Source of the DNA: Serinicoccus chungangensis
Lineage (GTDB): Bacteria; Actinomycetota; Actinomycetes; Actinomycetales; Dermatophilaceae
Assembly (NCBI RefSeq): GCF_001483745.1
Contig: NZ_LQBL01000002.1
Location: 186,001 to 250,000 of the forward strand
Length of the DNA: 64,000 bases
Direction: 5' to 3'
Positions 15,689 to 25,004 of this stretch are shown here, piece by piece. The notes under the pieces were generated by a model. The model worked only from the letters and a program-made list of their open reading frames with translations. It was not told the origin of the DNA and ran no database searches. Both the position numbers and the translations under genes were made by a program. How positions within the stretch are numbered: the stretch's first letter is position 1; each line of letters opens with the position of its first letter.

Positions 15689-17314
15689 GTGAAGCGCACC
15701 GACCTGGCCCTCGCTGCCCTCGCGAGCGCCGCCGTCCCGGGGATGAAGCCGGTGACCGTGGCCCGGATGAGCGTCGAGAGGGGGGCCGAGACCGAGCTCG
15801 AGCAGGCCGTGGTCGAGGACGCCACCGGGCGACGGTGGCTGGTCCGCTCACCGCTGACCGCGGTCGCCGGGGCGCGGCTGCACCGCAACGACGAGCTGGT
15901 CCGTCAGCTCGCCAGGCACCTGCCGTTCAAGGTGCCCGCCGCGGCCGGCTACGCCGCGGTCGGCCGGGAGGGTCACGCTGCCGTCTACCCCCACGTGGAG
16001 GGCGCCACCCTCGACTTCACCCGCCTGCCGGCGGGGGCCGGGCTCGCCCACGCCGTCGGCCGCGCCGTCGCCGCCGTCCACAACATCCCCGCGGGGGTCT
16101 TCGAGGAGCAGGACGTGCCCTCGTTCGACGCCGCCGGTTGGCGGCAGCGGCTCATCGCCGAGGTCGACCGCGCCGCCGAGACCGGGCGCGTGCCCACCAG
16201 GCTCCTCGCCCGCTGGGAGGAGGCCTTCGACGCCTCCCCCCTGTGGCAGTTCGCCAGCACCCCGGTCCACGGTTCCTTCCGGGGCGCCACCGTCGTCGTG
16301 ACCTTCGCCGACGACGGGGCCGACAGCGGGCGGGTGGTGGCGGTGACCGACTGGGACGAGGCGATGGTGGGCGACCCGGCGACCGACCTCGCCGAGGTCT
16401 ACGCGCAGGCGTCCCCGGAGGCCTGGGAGTCGGTGCTCGACAGCTACGCCCTGGCGCGCGCCCAGCGCCCTGACCCCTACCTGCACGCCCGGGCCCGTCT
16501 CCTGTCCGAGACGGGTCGGCTGCGGGGGCTGGCCCAGCACGTCGCGGCCGGCGACGAGGAGTCGGCCCGTCGGGTCGTGGAGGTGCTGCGCCGCATGGAC
16601 CGCCTCACCGAGGACGAGGACTCCCTGGTGCCCACGACCGCCCGCGCCGGCGGAGCCGCCCTCTCGGCTGCCGCCCACCCCGTGCCCGAGGGGCCGTCGG
16701 CACCGAAAGGTGGGCCGGGACCGCTCGCTGCCGAGGGCGACCTGCCCGAGCCCCCCGAGGGCGAGGAGCTGGACGAGGAGGACGACGACCTCGACAGCGA
16801 CGAGGCCGTGGCGCGGCCCGACCCCTATCTCGACGACGGCGACCCCGACCCGCACCCGGACGACGAGTCCTCCGGACCCGGTGCCGACCCGTGGTCCGGC
16901 GCCGACGACGGCGCTGACGACGCGGACATCACGACGGAGGTCCCCGTCGTGCGCCCCGACGACGCCCCCCGTCCCCTCGCCGACGGGCCGGCACCGGCCG
17001 TGCCGCAGCGCCCGGAGGAGGAGGGCACCCCGGAGGGGGTGGACGCCCCCGCCCCGGGGGGCGAGCCGGCGGAGCCCCCGGCCGCAGGACCGGCCGGGGG
17101 GACCCCCCTGGGCGAGGAGCCGTCCGGCGCGCCCGCCCAGGGCGCGCCCGAGGGCGGCGCCACGCCCGAGCCGGACCAGGACGCGGCGCCGGAGCACGGC
17201 GCCACGCCCGAGCCGGACCAGGACGCGGCGTCGGAGGACGTCGAGCTCCTGGACGACGACACCCGGCTGCACGAGCTCTACGGCATGCCCTCCGAGGAGG
17301 ACCAGGACCGCTGA
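15689..17314 (+). CDS. APH-type phosphotransferase-like protein with long acidic tail
   Basis: Of 541 residues, the first 330 or so resemble the aminoglycoside phosphotransferase/choline kinase fold. The metal-binding motif VTDWDEAMVGDPATDLAEV is clear near 217-235. The Brenner catalytic motif HGDxxxxN reads HGSFRGATV (about 192-200), so the catalytic Asp is Ser and the Asn is lost. Residues from about 335 on are a low-complexity acidic Pro/Asp/Glu tail with a 14-residue tandem repeat. The family recurs at this site beside nudC and the UvrD/AdnB-like helicase in actinobacteria, but its substrate is unknown. The last 37 bp overlap the convergent adnB gene. The GTG start is supported by TACGGT six bases before it. 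ATG 15650 is an alternative. Confidence 0.75.
   Translation: MKRTDLALAALASAAVPGMKPVTVARMSVERGAETELEQAVVEDATGRRWLVRSPLTAVAGARLHRNDELVRQLARHLPFKVPAAAGYAAVGREGHAAVYPHVEGATLDFTRLPAGAGLAHAVGRAVAAVHNIPAGVFEEQDVPSFDAAGWRQRLIAEVDRAAETGRVPTRLLARWEEAFDASPLWQFASTPVHGSFRGATVVVTFADDGADSGRVVAVTDWDEAMVGDPATDLAEVYAQASPEAWESVLDSYALARAQRPDPYLHARARLLSETGRLRGLAQHVAAGDEESARRVVEVLRRMDRLTEDEDSLVPTTARAGGAALSAAAHPVPEGPSAPKGGPGPLAAEGDLPEPPEGEELDEEDDDLDSDEAVARPDPYLDDGDPDPHPDDESSGPGADPWSGADDGADDADITTEVPVVRPDDAPRPLADGPAPAVPQRPEEEGTPEGVDAPAPGGEPAEPPAAGPAGGTPLGEEPSGAPAQGAPEGGATPEPDQDAAPEHGATPEPDQDAASEDVELLDDDTRLHELYGMPSEEDQDR
17156..17239 (+). repeat. 42-bp in-frame tandem duplication in the acidic tail
   Basis: Two copies with a period of 42 bases share 33 identical bases (17156-17188 and 17198-17230). 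They encode GATPEPDQDAAPEH and GATPEPDQDAASED. Confidence 0.85.
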
Positions 17315-20300
17315 CCCTCGCCGGGTGACCCCTGCCCCGCGATCCGCTGCGCCTCGTCCAGGAGCCGTGCGAGGTCGGCCTCCGTGGGCAGCCGTGGCCG
17401 GACCGTCGTGCCGGTCGCGGCGTAGAAGAAGGCCGCCCGCACCTGGTCCACCGGAAGCCCGCGCAGCCGGGCGTAGGCCAGGCGGTAGACGGCCAGCTGG
17501 ACCGTCCGGGCCCGTTGCTGGGCCGTGCTCCCGGGCGTCCCCGTCTTCCAGTCCACCACGGTGACACCCCCGTCGGCGTCGCCGAAGACGGCGTCGATCC
17601 GGCCCGCCACCGTGCGTCCCCCCAGCGTCGTCTGCAGAGGTACCTCGACCGCCAGCGGGACCCGGTCCGCCCACTCGCTGGCCAGGAAGTGCTGCTGCAG
17701 CGTGCCGAGCCCGGACGCCTGGTCGGAGGGGTCGGACCCGGCGTCGAGGTCGTCCAGGTCCACGAGCGTGGCCGCCGCGTAGTGCCGCTCCACCCAGGCG
17801 TGGAAGAGCGTGCCCACCCGCGTCCGGGGCGTGGGGGGGACGGGCACGGGGCGACGGAGGTCGCGCAGGTAGGCCTCGCGGTCGGCCACCAGCGCGACCA
17901 CCGCCGACGTCGACAGGTGTCCGGGGAGCTGCGGCCCGTCCCGGCGGGTGTGCCGGTCCGCGCGCTCGGCGAGCAGCAGGTCGACGGTCTCGACCCAGGG
18001 GGCGCGGGCGTCCTGCTGGACCGTCGGCGGACCACCGACGCCCCCCGCGGCGACGAGGGCGGCCGCGACGTCCCGGACCGTCTCCCGTCGGTCCTCGCGC
18101 TGGACCGGCCACGGAGCGGCCGTCTGCTCGCCCAGGCGCGGGTTCAGCATCCCCTCCCCCGGGTCGGGCATGTCCACCCACGGCCCGACCACGGCCCCCG
18201 GCAGGTCCGTGACCTCCTCGAGGAAGCGTGAGGTCACCCTGGGCTGCTTGCCCGTCGACCACACGGGGGCGGTGAGCAGCAGCTGCTGCCTGGCCCGCGT
18301 CGTCGCGACGTAGGCCAGCCGCCGCTCCTCCTGGACCGCGAAGCGCCCCTGGTCCAGGGCGAGCCGCGCCAGCGCGGCCCGCAGGGCTCGGGTGTCGGGG
18401 ATCTGCGACCAGGACAGGTCCGGTCGGCCCTCGCGGTCGCCACGCAGCGGGGTCGGCAGGCGGCCGATGCCCGCCAGCCACCCGTTGTCGGTCCGCTCCT
18501 TGGTCTGCCACCGGCCGTCCCGGTGCTGCGGGGTGACCCTCCCCGAGGGGAAGACGCCCTCGACCAGTCCGGGGACGGCCACCGCGTCCCACTCCAGCCC
18601 CTTGGCCGCGTGCACGGTGAGGACCTGGACCGCCGTCGTGTCGACCGACACCTCGGCCAGCTCCGGGGTCTCGGCGTCCTCCAACCCCCGCTGGTGCTCC
18701 CGCGCTGCGTCGAGCCAGTCCAGGAACGCACCCAGGCTGGCCCGGTCCGCGCCGTGGTCGAACCCGGCGGCGACCTCGACGAGAGCGTCCAGCGGCGCAC
18801 GCCCCCAGGTGGGGTGCAGGTCCGGGTCGGCAGCCACCTCGATGTCCAGCCCGAGCAACCGCTCGGCCTCGGACACCAGGTCGGGCAGCGGGAGCCCGGC
18901 GAGGGACCGCACCCGGTGGAGCACCTCGGCCAACCAGGAGACCCGGTCGCGGCCCTGGGACGACAGGCGCTGGCCCTCCTGACCGGTCCAGGACTCTCCC
19001 GGCACATGCTCGAGGGCCTCGGCCAGCACCGGGGCGTGCTCCCGCTCCCGGGCCACCCCGCCACCCGCCGACCGCGCCAGCTCGCGCGCGCGGGCCCACA
19101 GGGCGTCCAGGTCCGCCGCGCCGAGACGCCCGACCGGCCCGGCGAGCAGGCGCATCACCTGGTCGCCCCGGGTGGGTTCCTGCGCCACCCACAGCAGGGC
19201 GACCAGGTCGAGCACCTCGGGTGTGTCCAGCAGCCCGCCCAGGCCGACCACCTCGACCGGCAGACCGCGCCGGCGCAGCGCGTCGACGACCGGCCCGAAC
19301 TGCGCGCGCGTGCGGCAGAGGACGGCCGCCGTGGCACCGTCCGTGGACCGGACGCGCACCCAGTCCGCCACGTGCTCGGCCTCCGCCACGTGGTCGACGA
19401 GGCGGGCCACCTCCACCGTCCCGGCCCCGGCCCCCGGACGCGGGCGCAGCGTGGCCACCGGCACCGGGCTCTCCTCGCGCAACGGCCCCGCCACGGCGTT
19501 GGCCGCGCCCAGCACCATCTCGTCGTTGCGCCAGGACGTGCTCAGCTGCAGGACCTGCGCCGGGTGCCCGTCGACGGCGAACTGCTCGGGGAACCGGGTG
19601 AGCGTCGTGGCGCTCGCCCCGCGCCAGCCGTAGATGGACTGGTGGGGGTCACCGACCGCGGTGACCGGCATCTCCTGCCCGGCGAAGAGCGAGGTGAGCA
19701 GCACGAGCTGCGCCTCGGAGGTGTCCTGGAACTCGTCCAGCAGCACCGCGGCATACCGGCTGCGTTCCGTGGCCCCGACCACGGGAACGTCGCGGGCGAG
19801 GCGGGCCGCCAGGGCCATCTGGTCGCCGAAGTCGAGGGCCCCGCGCTCGGCCTTGGCGCGGCGGTAGGCGAGCACGAGCGGGTAGAGGCAGGCCTGCTGA
19901 CGCAGGGTCGCGGCGAGGTCCCTCCCGGCCTTGAGCGGTCGGCCGTCGTGCGGCAGGTCCTCGAAGCGCTCCGCCAGATCCAGCAGCAGCTGCTCGGCGT
20001 CCTGCGGCTCCACCAGGTGCTCACCGAGCTCGCCCGAGAGGGCGAGGACGGCGCGGACCACGGTGCTCGGGGCGCGGTCCATCGGCGTCATGTCCCCGTC
20101 GTAGCGGCTGACGACGTCGTGCGCGAGCTGCCAGCAGGCGGCCTCGGAGAGCAGCACGGCGTCGGGCTCGACGCCGAGGCGCAGCCCGTGCTCGCTGACG
20201 AGGCGGCCCGCGTAGGCGTGGTAGGTCGAGATGGTCGGGAGGTCGAAGCCGTCGCCGCCCGCAGGTCCCGACGCCACGTCGGGACCGTCCGCGGCCTCCT

Positions 20301-20607
20301 CGCCGGACCACAGACCTGCCTCCCGGAGCCGACGCAGCTTGCCGGTGAGACGGGTGGTGAGCTCCACCGAGGCCTTGCGGGTGAAGGTGAGTCCGAGCAC
20401 GTCCTGGGGCGCCACCAGCCCGTTCGCCACCAACCACAGCACCCGCGAGGCCATCGTCTCCGTCTTGCCGGAGCCTGCCCCGGCGACGACGACGCCCGGC
20501 AGCAGGGGCGCGGTGATGACCGCTGCCTGCTCCGGGGTGGGCTCAGGGGTCCCCAGCGCCAGCGCCAGGTCCTGGGGGGAGAAGCGCGGCCCGGTCGACC
20601 TGCTCAC
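17278..20607 (-). CDS. adnB: AdnB-like helicase-nuclease subunit
   Basis: This 1109-residue UvrD-family helicase is fused to a RecB-type nuclease. Walker A is GAGSGKTE at 43-50. Other motor motifs are VLLDEFQDTSEAQ, GDPHQSIYGWRGAS, STSWRN and VLTVHAAKGLEWDAV. The nuclease motif VTVVDWKTG lies near residue 1045 and is followed by QLAVYRLAYARL. AdnB works with AdnA as a heterodimeric end-resecting motor-nuclease in actinobacterial double-strand break repair. The GTG at 20607 overlaps the adnA stop (GTGA). A longer upstream in-frame extension lies within adnA and is rejected. The final 37 bp overlap the convergent phosphotransferase gene. All key motor and nuclease residues appear intact. Confidence 0.93.
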   Translation of the reverse strand: MSRSTGPRFSPQDLALALGTPEPTPEQAAVITAPLLPGVVVAGAGSGKTETMASRVLWLVANGLVAPQDVLGLTFTRKASVELTTRLTGKLRRLREAGLWSGEEAADGPDVASGPAGGDGFDLPTISTYHAYAGRLVSEHGLRLGVEPDAVLLSEAACWQLAHDVVSRYDGDMTPMDRAPSTVVRAVLALSGELGEHLVEPQDAEQLLLDLAERFEDLPHDGRPLKAGRDLAATLRQQACLYPLVLAYRRAKAERGALDFGDQMALAARLARDVPVVGATERSRYAAVLLDEFQDTSEAQLVLLTSLFAGQEMPVTAVGDPHQSIYGWRGASATTLTRFPEQFAVDGHPAQVLQLSTSWRNDEMVLGAANAVAGPLREESPVPVATLRPRPGAGAGTVEVARLVDHVAEAEHVADWVRVRSTDGATAAVLCRTRAQFGPVVDALRRRGLPVEVVGLGGLLDTPEVLDLVALLWVAQEPTRGDQVMRLLAGPVGRLGAADLDALWARARELARSAGGGVAREREHAPVLAEALEHVPGESWTGQEGQRLSSQGRDRVSWLAEVLHRVRSLAGLPLPDLVSEAERLLGLDIEVAADPDLHPTWGRAPLDALVEVAAGFDHGADRASLGAFLDWLDAAREHQRGLEDAETPELAEVSVDTTAVQVLTVHAAKGLEWDAVAVPGLVEGVFPSGRVTPQHRDGRWQTKERTDNGWLAGIGRLPTPLRGDREGRPDLSWSQIPDTRALRAALARLALDQGRFAVQEERRLAYVATTRARQQLLLTAPVWSTGKQPRVTSRFLEEVTDLPGAVVGPWVDMPDPGEGMLNPRLGEQTAAPWPVQREDRRETVRDVAAALVAAGGVGGPPTVQQDARAPWVETVDLLLAERADRHTRRDGPQLPGHLSTSAVVALVADREAYLRDLRRPVPVPPTPRTRVGTLFHAWVERHYAAATLVDLDDLDAGSDPSDQASGLGTLQQHFLASEWADRVPLAVEVPLQTTLGGRTVAGRIDAVFGDADGGVTVVDWKTGTPGSTAQQRARTVQLAVYRLAYARLRGLPVDQVRAAFFYAATGTTVRPRLPTEADLARLLDEAQRIAGQGSPGEGQRSWSSSEGMP

Positions 20608-23600
20608 CGTGCGCGGCCCTCGGGCTGCAGCGGACAGGCGAACCGGGCCGGGCACCGGCGGCACACCCGGTCCTGGTCCCGGGCCGTGAACTGCGCCCCG
20701 GCCATCCGCGTGGCCGCGTCCTGGATCGTGGACAGCGCCCACCGGGGGTCGTCCGCGGAGGTCAGCGGCGGCTGCGACTGCTCCACCGAGCCGGGCGCGC
20801 CCAGCTGCACGAGCCGGGCGCCCCCGCTCGCGGCACCCAGGTCCGCGAAGGCTCCGTGCGTCACCGCGACCTGGTACGCCGCGAGCTGGGCGTGCCGGTC
20901 CACGTCGGCGCGGGGGACGGGGGTGCGTCCCGTCTTGAGGTCGGCGACGACGAGCGCCCCGTCGGACTGCCGCTCCAGACGGTCCACCGCTCCCGTCAGC
21001 CGGGGCTCCCGGGCGGCCTCGCCCTCGCCCGGTGGCAGCGCCACCGAGAGGTCCAGCTCGGCACCCACGAGCTCGCGCCCGGCGGCCCGGGCGTCGCGGA
21101 CGTAGGAGACGTAGCGCTCCAGCATGCGGTGCGCGTCCTGGCGGGTGCGCTCGGAGACCCATCCCTCCACGAGGCCCAGGTCGGGCCACCGCCGGTCCAG
21201 CTCGGCGACCAGCTCGTCGGCGGTCGCGTCGGGCCGGGTGGCGACGACGTCGTGCACCAGGGTCCCCAGGGCGGCGCCGGAGGCCTCCCCGGTCTCGGCG
21301 CCCCTCGAGGTGAGGAACCACCGCAGCTCGCAGTCGAGGAACGTCTGCAGCCGGGAGGGCGACACACGGACCGGCCCCTCCGGCTGGACGGGCGAGGTGC
21401 TCGACAGCTCCCGCAGGTCCCACCACGCCGCCGGATCGGCACCCGGGACCTGCTCGCGCGCCAGCCGGACCAGCAGCTCGACGGCGGCCGTCCGGGCCGG
21501 CTGGTCGCCGTCGCGGTGGGCCTGGACGGCGCAGCGGCGCAGCTCACCGACCAGGCCCCGCAGGGTGAGGGGAGGCGGCACGTCGACCGGGGGCCGGTCC
21601 CGGAACGCGGGATCGACGAGGTCCAGCAGGGCCGAGGGCTGGTCGTCGGTGCTGGCCGTCGCCGTCACCAGCACCTCCTCCCGGGCGCGGGTCAGCGCGA
21701 CGTGGAACTGGCGCAGCTCGTCCGAGCGCACGGCCGCCTGGGCGTGCCGCCGTGCCTCGGTGCCCGTCACCGGGCGGCCCTCGACCGCGGCGACCAGCGC
21801 GTGCGACCCCAGCAGCGAGTCCCGCAGCCGGAGGTCCGGCCAGACGCCCTCCTGCACCCCGACGACGGCGACCCGGCGCCACCGGCGGCCGGCCGCCGAG
21901 TGAGGGGTGAGGATCTCCACCGCCTCGGGCTGCTGGGCCCCCACCACGAGGGTGTCGGCCGCCACCTCCGCCCCCCGCACGGTGTCGAGGAAGGTCCTGG
22001 CCCTGGCCCCGGGGAGCCGGTCCACGTGGTCGTCCGCCGCGGAGAACAGGACGAGGACCGCGTCGAGGTCGCGGTCGGCCCGCGCACCCGACGGCCCACC
22101 GGCGAGCGCCTGACGGGACCACGCCCTCGCCAGCCCGCTCCGGGACCAGAGCGCCCAGAGGACCTCGTCCGGTCCCGGGAGGCCAGGTGCACCGCGCCGT
22201 GGATGCGGGGTCCCCGACGACGCCTCCGACGCCTCGGCCCGCGCGGCTCGCACCACGACGTCGCGTCCGGCCTGCAGGACCTCCGCCACCCGCCGTAGTG
22301 CCTGCAGCTCGACGGGGACGTCGTGCGGGGCCTGCCGCCGCAGGTCCGGGTCGCCGAGGCGCAGGGCGAGGAGCTCGTCGGCGCCGCGACCCCCGCCGCC
22401 CGCCAGCTCCGCCGCCCGGACCTGCCGGCGCAACCGGCGCAGCCCCACCGGGTCCAGCCCTCCCAGCGGCCCGGTGAGCAGGTCGACGGCCTCCTGCGGG
22501 GCGAGGGACCATCCTGGGTCGTCGTCGTCACCCCGGGTCACCACGTCCAGGGCCAGGAGCAGAGGACGCACGGCGGGGTCGGACCCCAGCGGCACGGACG
22601 ACCGGTCCGCCCGCACGGGGACGCCCCCGGACGCGAGCGCCCTGCGGACCGTGGCCTGCTGCGCGCGGCTGCGGGCCACCACCGCGAGCTCCTGCCAGGG
22701 CACCCCCTCGAGCAGGTGCGCCTGCCGCAGCCACCGGGCCACCAGCGCCGCCTCCTGGGCCGGGCTCCGGGTGACGTGGACCCGCACCGCCCCCGGGTCC
22801 GCACCGTCGGCGGGGCGGCGCTGGCCCCCGGCACCCACCACGCCGATGCGCTCGGCCACCCGGTCGGCCGCCCGCCCCACGTCCCCGGCCACCCCGTGCC
22901 GGGTGCCCAGGGTCAGGGTCGTCGGCCCTGCCGCTCCCGCCCAGCGACGGGCCAGCCCCAGGAACGCCTCCGGGACCGCACCACGGAAGCCCTGGACGGC
23001 GGAGTCGGGATCGCCCACGAGGACGCCGTCCGCGCCCGGGGGGCGCACCGCGTCGAGCAGGCGGGCCGCGGACACGGTGAGCTCCTGCGCGTCGTCGACC
23101 AGCAGGGCCCCCACCCGGCGGTGCACCAGGGCGCGGAGGTCGGGGTCGCCCTCCAGCGCCTCCGCCGCGGCCGTGGTGATCCAGGCGGGGTCGTAGCTGC
23201 CCGGATCTGCGAGGGCGGTGACCTGGTCGTACTCCTCCAGCACGGCGCCGGCGCACGCCCACTCCGGCCGGTCGTGGACCTGGGCGAGGACCTCGAGGTC
23301 CTCGCGCCCCACACCGTGCTCGACCGCACGCATGAGCAGGTCGCGCAGCTGGGCCCGGAAGCCGTCCGTGCGGCGGGCCCGGTCGAGCTCCTCGGGCCAC
23401 GCAGGGCCGCCACCGTCGGCCTCGTGCCCCGCGAGCAGCTCGCGCAGCACGGCGTCCTGGTCGGCCCCGGAGATGAGCCGCGGCGTCGGCCCGTCCTCGC
23501 GTGCCGCGGCGAGCCGCAGCACCGAGAACGCCAGGGACGCGGCGGTCCGTGCGAGCGGCTCGGTGTGGGTGGCCGCGAGGTCCTGGCCGATGGCGGCGCG

Positions 23601-23819
23601 CAGGCGGCCCGCTCCCTGCCGGGTCGCGGCGACGACGAGGCAGCGGTCCGGCTCCAGCCCCTCGCGCAGCCGCGCCTGCGCCTGCGCCACGACCACGCTG
23701 GTGCGGCCGGTGCCGGGGGCCCCCAGGACGAGCAGGACGCCACCCCGGTGCTCCACGGCCCGACGCTGGTCCGGGTCGTCGCCGGGCGGTGCCGGTGCGG
23801 CGGTCTGCGGTCGTGCCAT
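20604..23819 (-). CDS. adnA: AdnA-like helicase-nuclease subunit with Walker A Lys-to-Arg change
   Basis: This 1071-residue partner of AdnB has an N-terminal UvrD-like motor and a C-terminal RecB-type nuclease. The nuclease carries an iron-sulfur signature: one Cys in LDCELRWFL and three more in VCRRCPARFACP near the end, bracketing ADLKTGRTPV. The Walker A loop at 33-40 reads GAPGTGRT, so the invariant Lys39 is Arg. Walker B reads VDDAQEL. In mycobacterial AdnAB the AdnB motor is the main one, so a weak AdnA ATPase could be tolerated. The gene is first in adnAB, coupled by GTGA, and is divergent from the tetR gene. The AdnA identity is firm from the order, size and Fe-S pattern. Confidence 0.9.
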   Translation of the reverse strand: MARPQTAAPAPPGDDPDQRRAVEHRGGVLLVLGAPGTGRTSVVVAQAQARLREGLEPDRCLVVAATRQGAGRLRAAIGQDLAATHTEPLARTAASLAFSVLRLAAAREDGPTPRLISGADQDAVLRELLAGHEADGGGPAWPEELDRARRTDGFRAQLRDLLMRAVEHGVGREDLEVLAQVHDRPEWACAGAVLEEYDQVTALADPGSYDPAWITTAAAEALEGDPDLRALVHRRVGALLVDDAQELTVSAARLLDAVRPPGADGVLVGDPDSAVQGFRGAVPEAFLGLARRWAGAAGPTTLTLGTRHGVAGDVGRAADRVAERIGVVGAGGQRRPADGADPGAVRVHVTRSPAQEAALVARWLRQAHLLEGVPWQELAVVARSRAQQATVRRALASGGVPVRADRSSVPLGSDPAVRPLLLALDVVTRGDDDDPGWSLAPQEAVDLLTGPLGGLDPVGLRRLRRQVRAAELAGGGGRGADELLALRLGDPDLRRQAPHDVPVELQALRRVAEVLQAGRDVVVRAARAEASEASSGTPHPRRGAPGLPGPDEVLWALWSRSGLARAWSRQALAGGPSGARADRDLDAVLVLFSAADDHVDRLPGARARTFLDTVRGAEVAADTLVVGAQQPEAVEILTPHSAAGRRWRRVAVVGVQEGVWPDLRLRDSLLGSHALVAAVEGRPVTGTEARRHAQAAVRSDELRQFHVALTRAREEVLVTATASTDDQPSALLDLVDPAFRDRPPVDVPPPLTLRGLVGELRRCAVQAHRDGDQPARTAAVELLVRLAREQVPGADPAAWWDLRELSSTSPVQPEGPVRVSPSRLQTFLDCELRWFLTSRGAETGEASGAALGTLVHDVVATRPDATADELVAELDRRWPDLGLVEGWVSERTRQDAHRMLERYVSYVRDARAAGRELVGAELDLSVALPPGEGEAAREPRLTGAVDRLERQSDGALVVADLKTGRTPVPRADVDRHAQLAAYQVAVTHGAFADLGAASGGARLVQLGAPGSVEQSQPPLTSADDPRWALSTIQDAATRMAGAQFTARDQDRVCRRCPARFACPLQPEGRAR

Positions 23820-23905
23820 GGGGCCATCACATCACCCGCTGCCGACAGACCGCCCGGAGCGGTCGGGTGGGCCTACGATGGGAGGATCGAGAAGGAGGGA
23901 GCCCC

Positions 23906-24544
23906 GTGACCAGCCCCCTGACCCCCGAACGACGCGTGCGCCTGCCCCGAGGGGAGCGCCGGGCCCAGCTGCTCGGCGCCGCCCTGGAGGCGTTCGCCGA
24001 GTCGGGGTACCACGCCACCGCCATGGACGACATCGCCGACCGTGCCGGGGTCAGCAAACCGGTGCTCTACCAGCACTTCGACAGCAAGCTCGCCCTCTAC
24101 GTCGCGATCGCGGAGTCGGTGGCCGACGACGTCGTCCGACGGATCGAGGCGGCGCTCGCCTCCGAGGAGGGCAACGAGGCCCGGATCACCGGCTGCCTCA
24201 GCAGCTTCTTCGAGTTCGTCGAGCAGCCGTCGTCCGGCTATCCGGTGCTCTTCCGCTCCGACATGACGTCCGACCCGTCCGTGGCCAGCATCCTGGAGCG
24301 CACCCGCCGGGCCTGCGGCGAGTCCATGGGCCGGGTGCTGGCGGAGGAGACCGAGCTCAGCTGGGACGAGTGCGTCCTGCTCGGGACCACCATGGCCGGG
24401 ATGGCGCAGGCCGCGGCGGTCGCCTGGTACGACCGCCGCGGGAGCATGAGCCGCGAACGGGTCCTCGAGCTGCTCTCGACCATCGCCTGGCGCGGGTTCG
24501 GGGCGGTGCCCCCGCGCGCCAGGGTGGTCCCGGTCCCGGGCTAG
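23906..24544 (+). CDS. TetR family transcriptional regulator
   Basis: This 212-residue regulator has a TetR-type helix-turn-helix at about 17-62 (LLGAALEAFAESGYHATAMD, then AGVSKPVLYQHFDSKLALY). The ligand-binding half is helical and includes SDMTSDPSVASILERTRR. It is equivalent to M. tuberculosis Rv3208 by position and by the neighbouring DUF3107 gene. The GTG at 23906 follows GAAGGAGGGAG. TACGAT at 23873-23878 is a plausible -10 box. The 59-bp gap to the DUF3107 gene suggests co-transcription, though TAGGCT in the gap (near 24542) could add a second start. The regulated genes cannot be read from the sequence. Confidence 0.88.
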   Translation: MTSPLTPERRVRLPRGERRAQLLGAALEAFAESGYHATAMDDIADRAGVSKPVLYQHFDSKLALYVAIAESVADDVVRRIEAALASEEGNEARITGCLSSFFEFVEQPSSGYPVLFRSDMTSDPSVASILERTRRACGESMGRVLAEETELSWDECVLLGTTMAGMAQAAAVAWYDRRGSMSRERVLELLSTIAWRGFGAVPPRARVVPVPG

Positions 24545-24603
24545 GCTGGGTCCTGCCCCGGTCCGGGGCGCACCCACTGCCAGTCGACAGGGAGGAACCC
24601 ACC

Positions 24604-24831
24604 GTGGAGGTCCGCATCGGAGTACGGGACGTCGGACGCGAGGTCACCTTCGAGTCGGCGCAGACGCCGGCCGCCGTCCGAGAGTCCGTGACGGAGGCGC
24701 TCAGCAGCGGCTCCTCGGTCCTCGAGCTGCAGGACGAGAAGGGCCAGACGATCATCGTGCCGACGGCGACCATCGCCTACGTCGAGATCGGTGTGCAGGA
24801 GAAGGGCCGCGTGGGCTTCGGGACCCACTGA
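24604..24831 (+). CDS. DUF3107 family small protein
   Basis: This 75-residue actinobacterial protein matches DUF3107 (M. tuberculosis Rv3208A/TB9.4) in length and pattern. The chain starts VEVRIGVRDVGREVTFES and ends IAYVEIGVQEKGRVGFG. It is predicted to be an alternating beta/alpha small fold with no membrane segment or cysteine. The GTG at 24604 has AGGGAGG eight bases upstream. It follows tetR on the same strand, the same pairing as in mycobacteria. Function is unknown. Confidence 0.88.
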   Translation: MEVRIGVRDVGREVTFESAQTPAAVRESVTEALSSGSSVLELQDEKGQTIIVPTATIAYVEIGVQEKGRVGFGTH

Positions 24832-24885
24832 CACCGCTCCGTCGGTCACGAGAACGTCACGAAACGGCCTGTCGCGTCGTGTCGG

Positions 24886-24915
24886 TTGGTGTTCCTGCCG
24901 CGCGCTCTCTACTGT
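24886..24915 (+). promoter_or_regulatory. Promoter for the GlsB-like gene
   Basis: TTGGTG (24886-24891) and TACTGT (24910-24915) are separated by 18 bases, a reasonable housekeeping promoter. It predicts a leader of about 80 bases. Confidence 0.45.
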
Positions 24916-24928
24916 GAGGGCGATCGTC

Positions 24929-24946
24929 GCGGGAGACTGCTCCCGC
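24929..24946 (+). other. Hairpin in the GlsB-like gene leader
   Basis: GCGGGAG (24929-24935) pairs with CTCCCGC (24940-24946) around a four-base loop, within the 5' leader. Its role is unknown. Confidence 0.4.
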
Positions 24947-25004
24947 GTCGCTCACCCAGAGGGCTCTCTCCTCCTGGGCTGACTTGTGCGAAAGGGTCAT
25001 ACCC

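Noticed and set aside
20608-21426. N-terminal extension of adnB to a 1382-residue protein
   Set aside because: The extra sequence lies inside adnA and is Arg/Gly/Pro-rich. The GTG at 20607 gives the normal family length and a four-base overlap.
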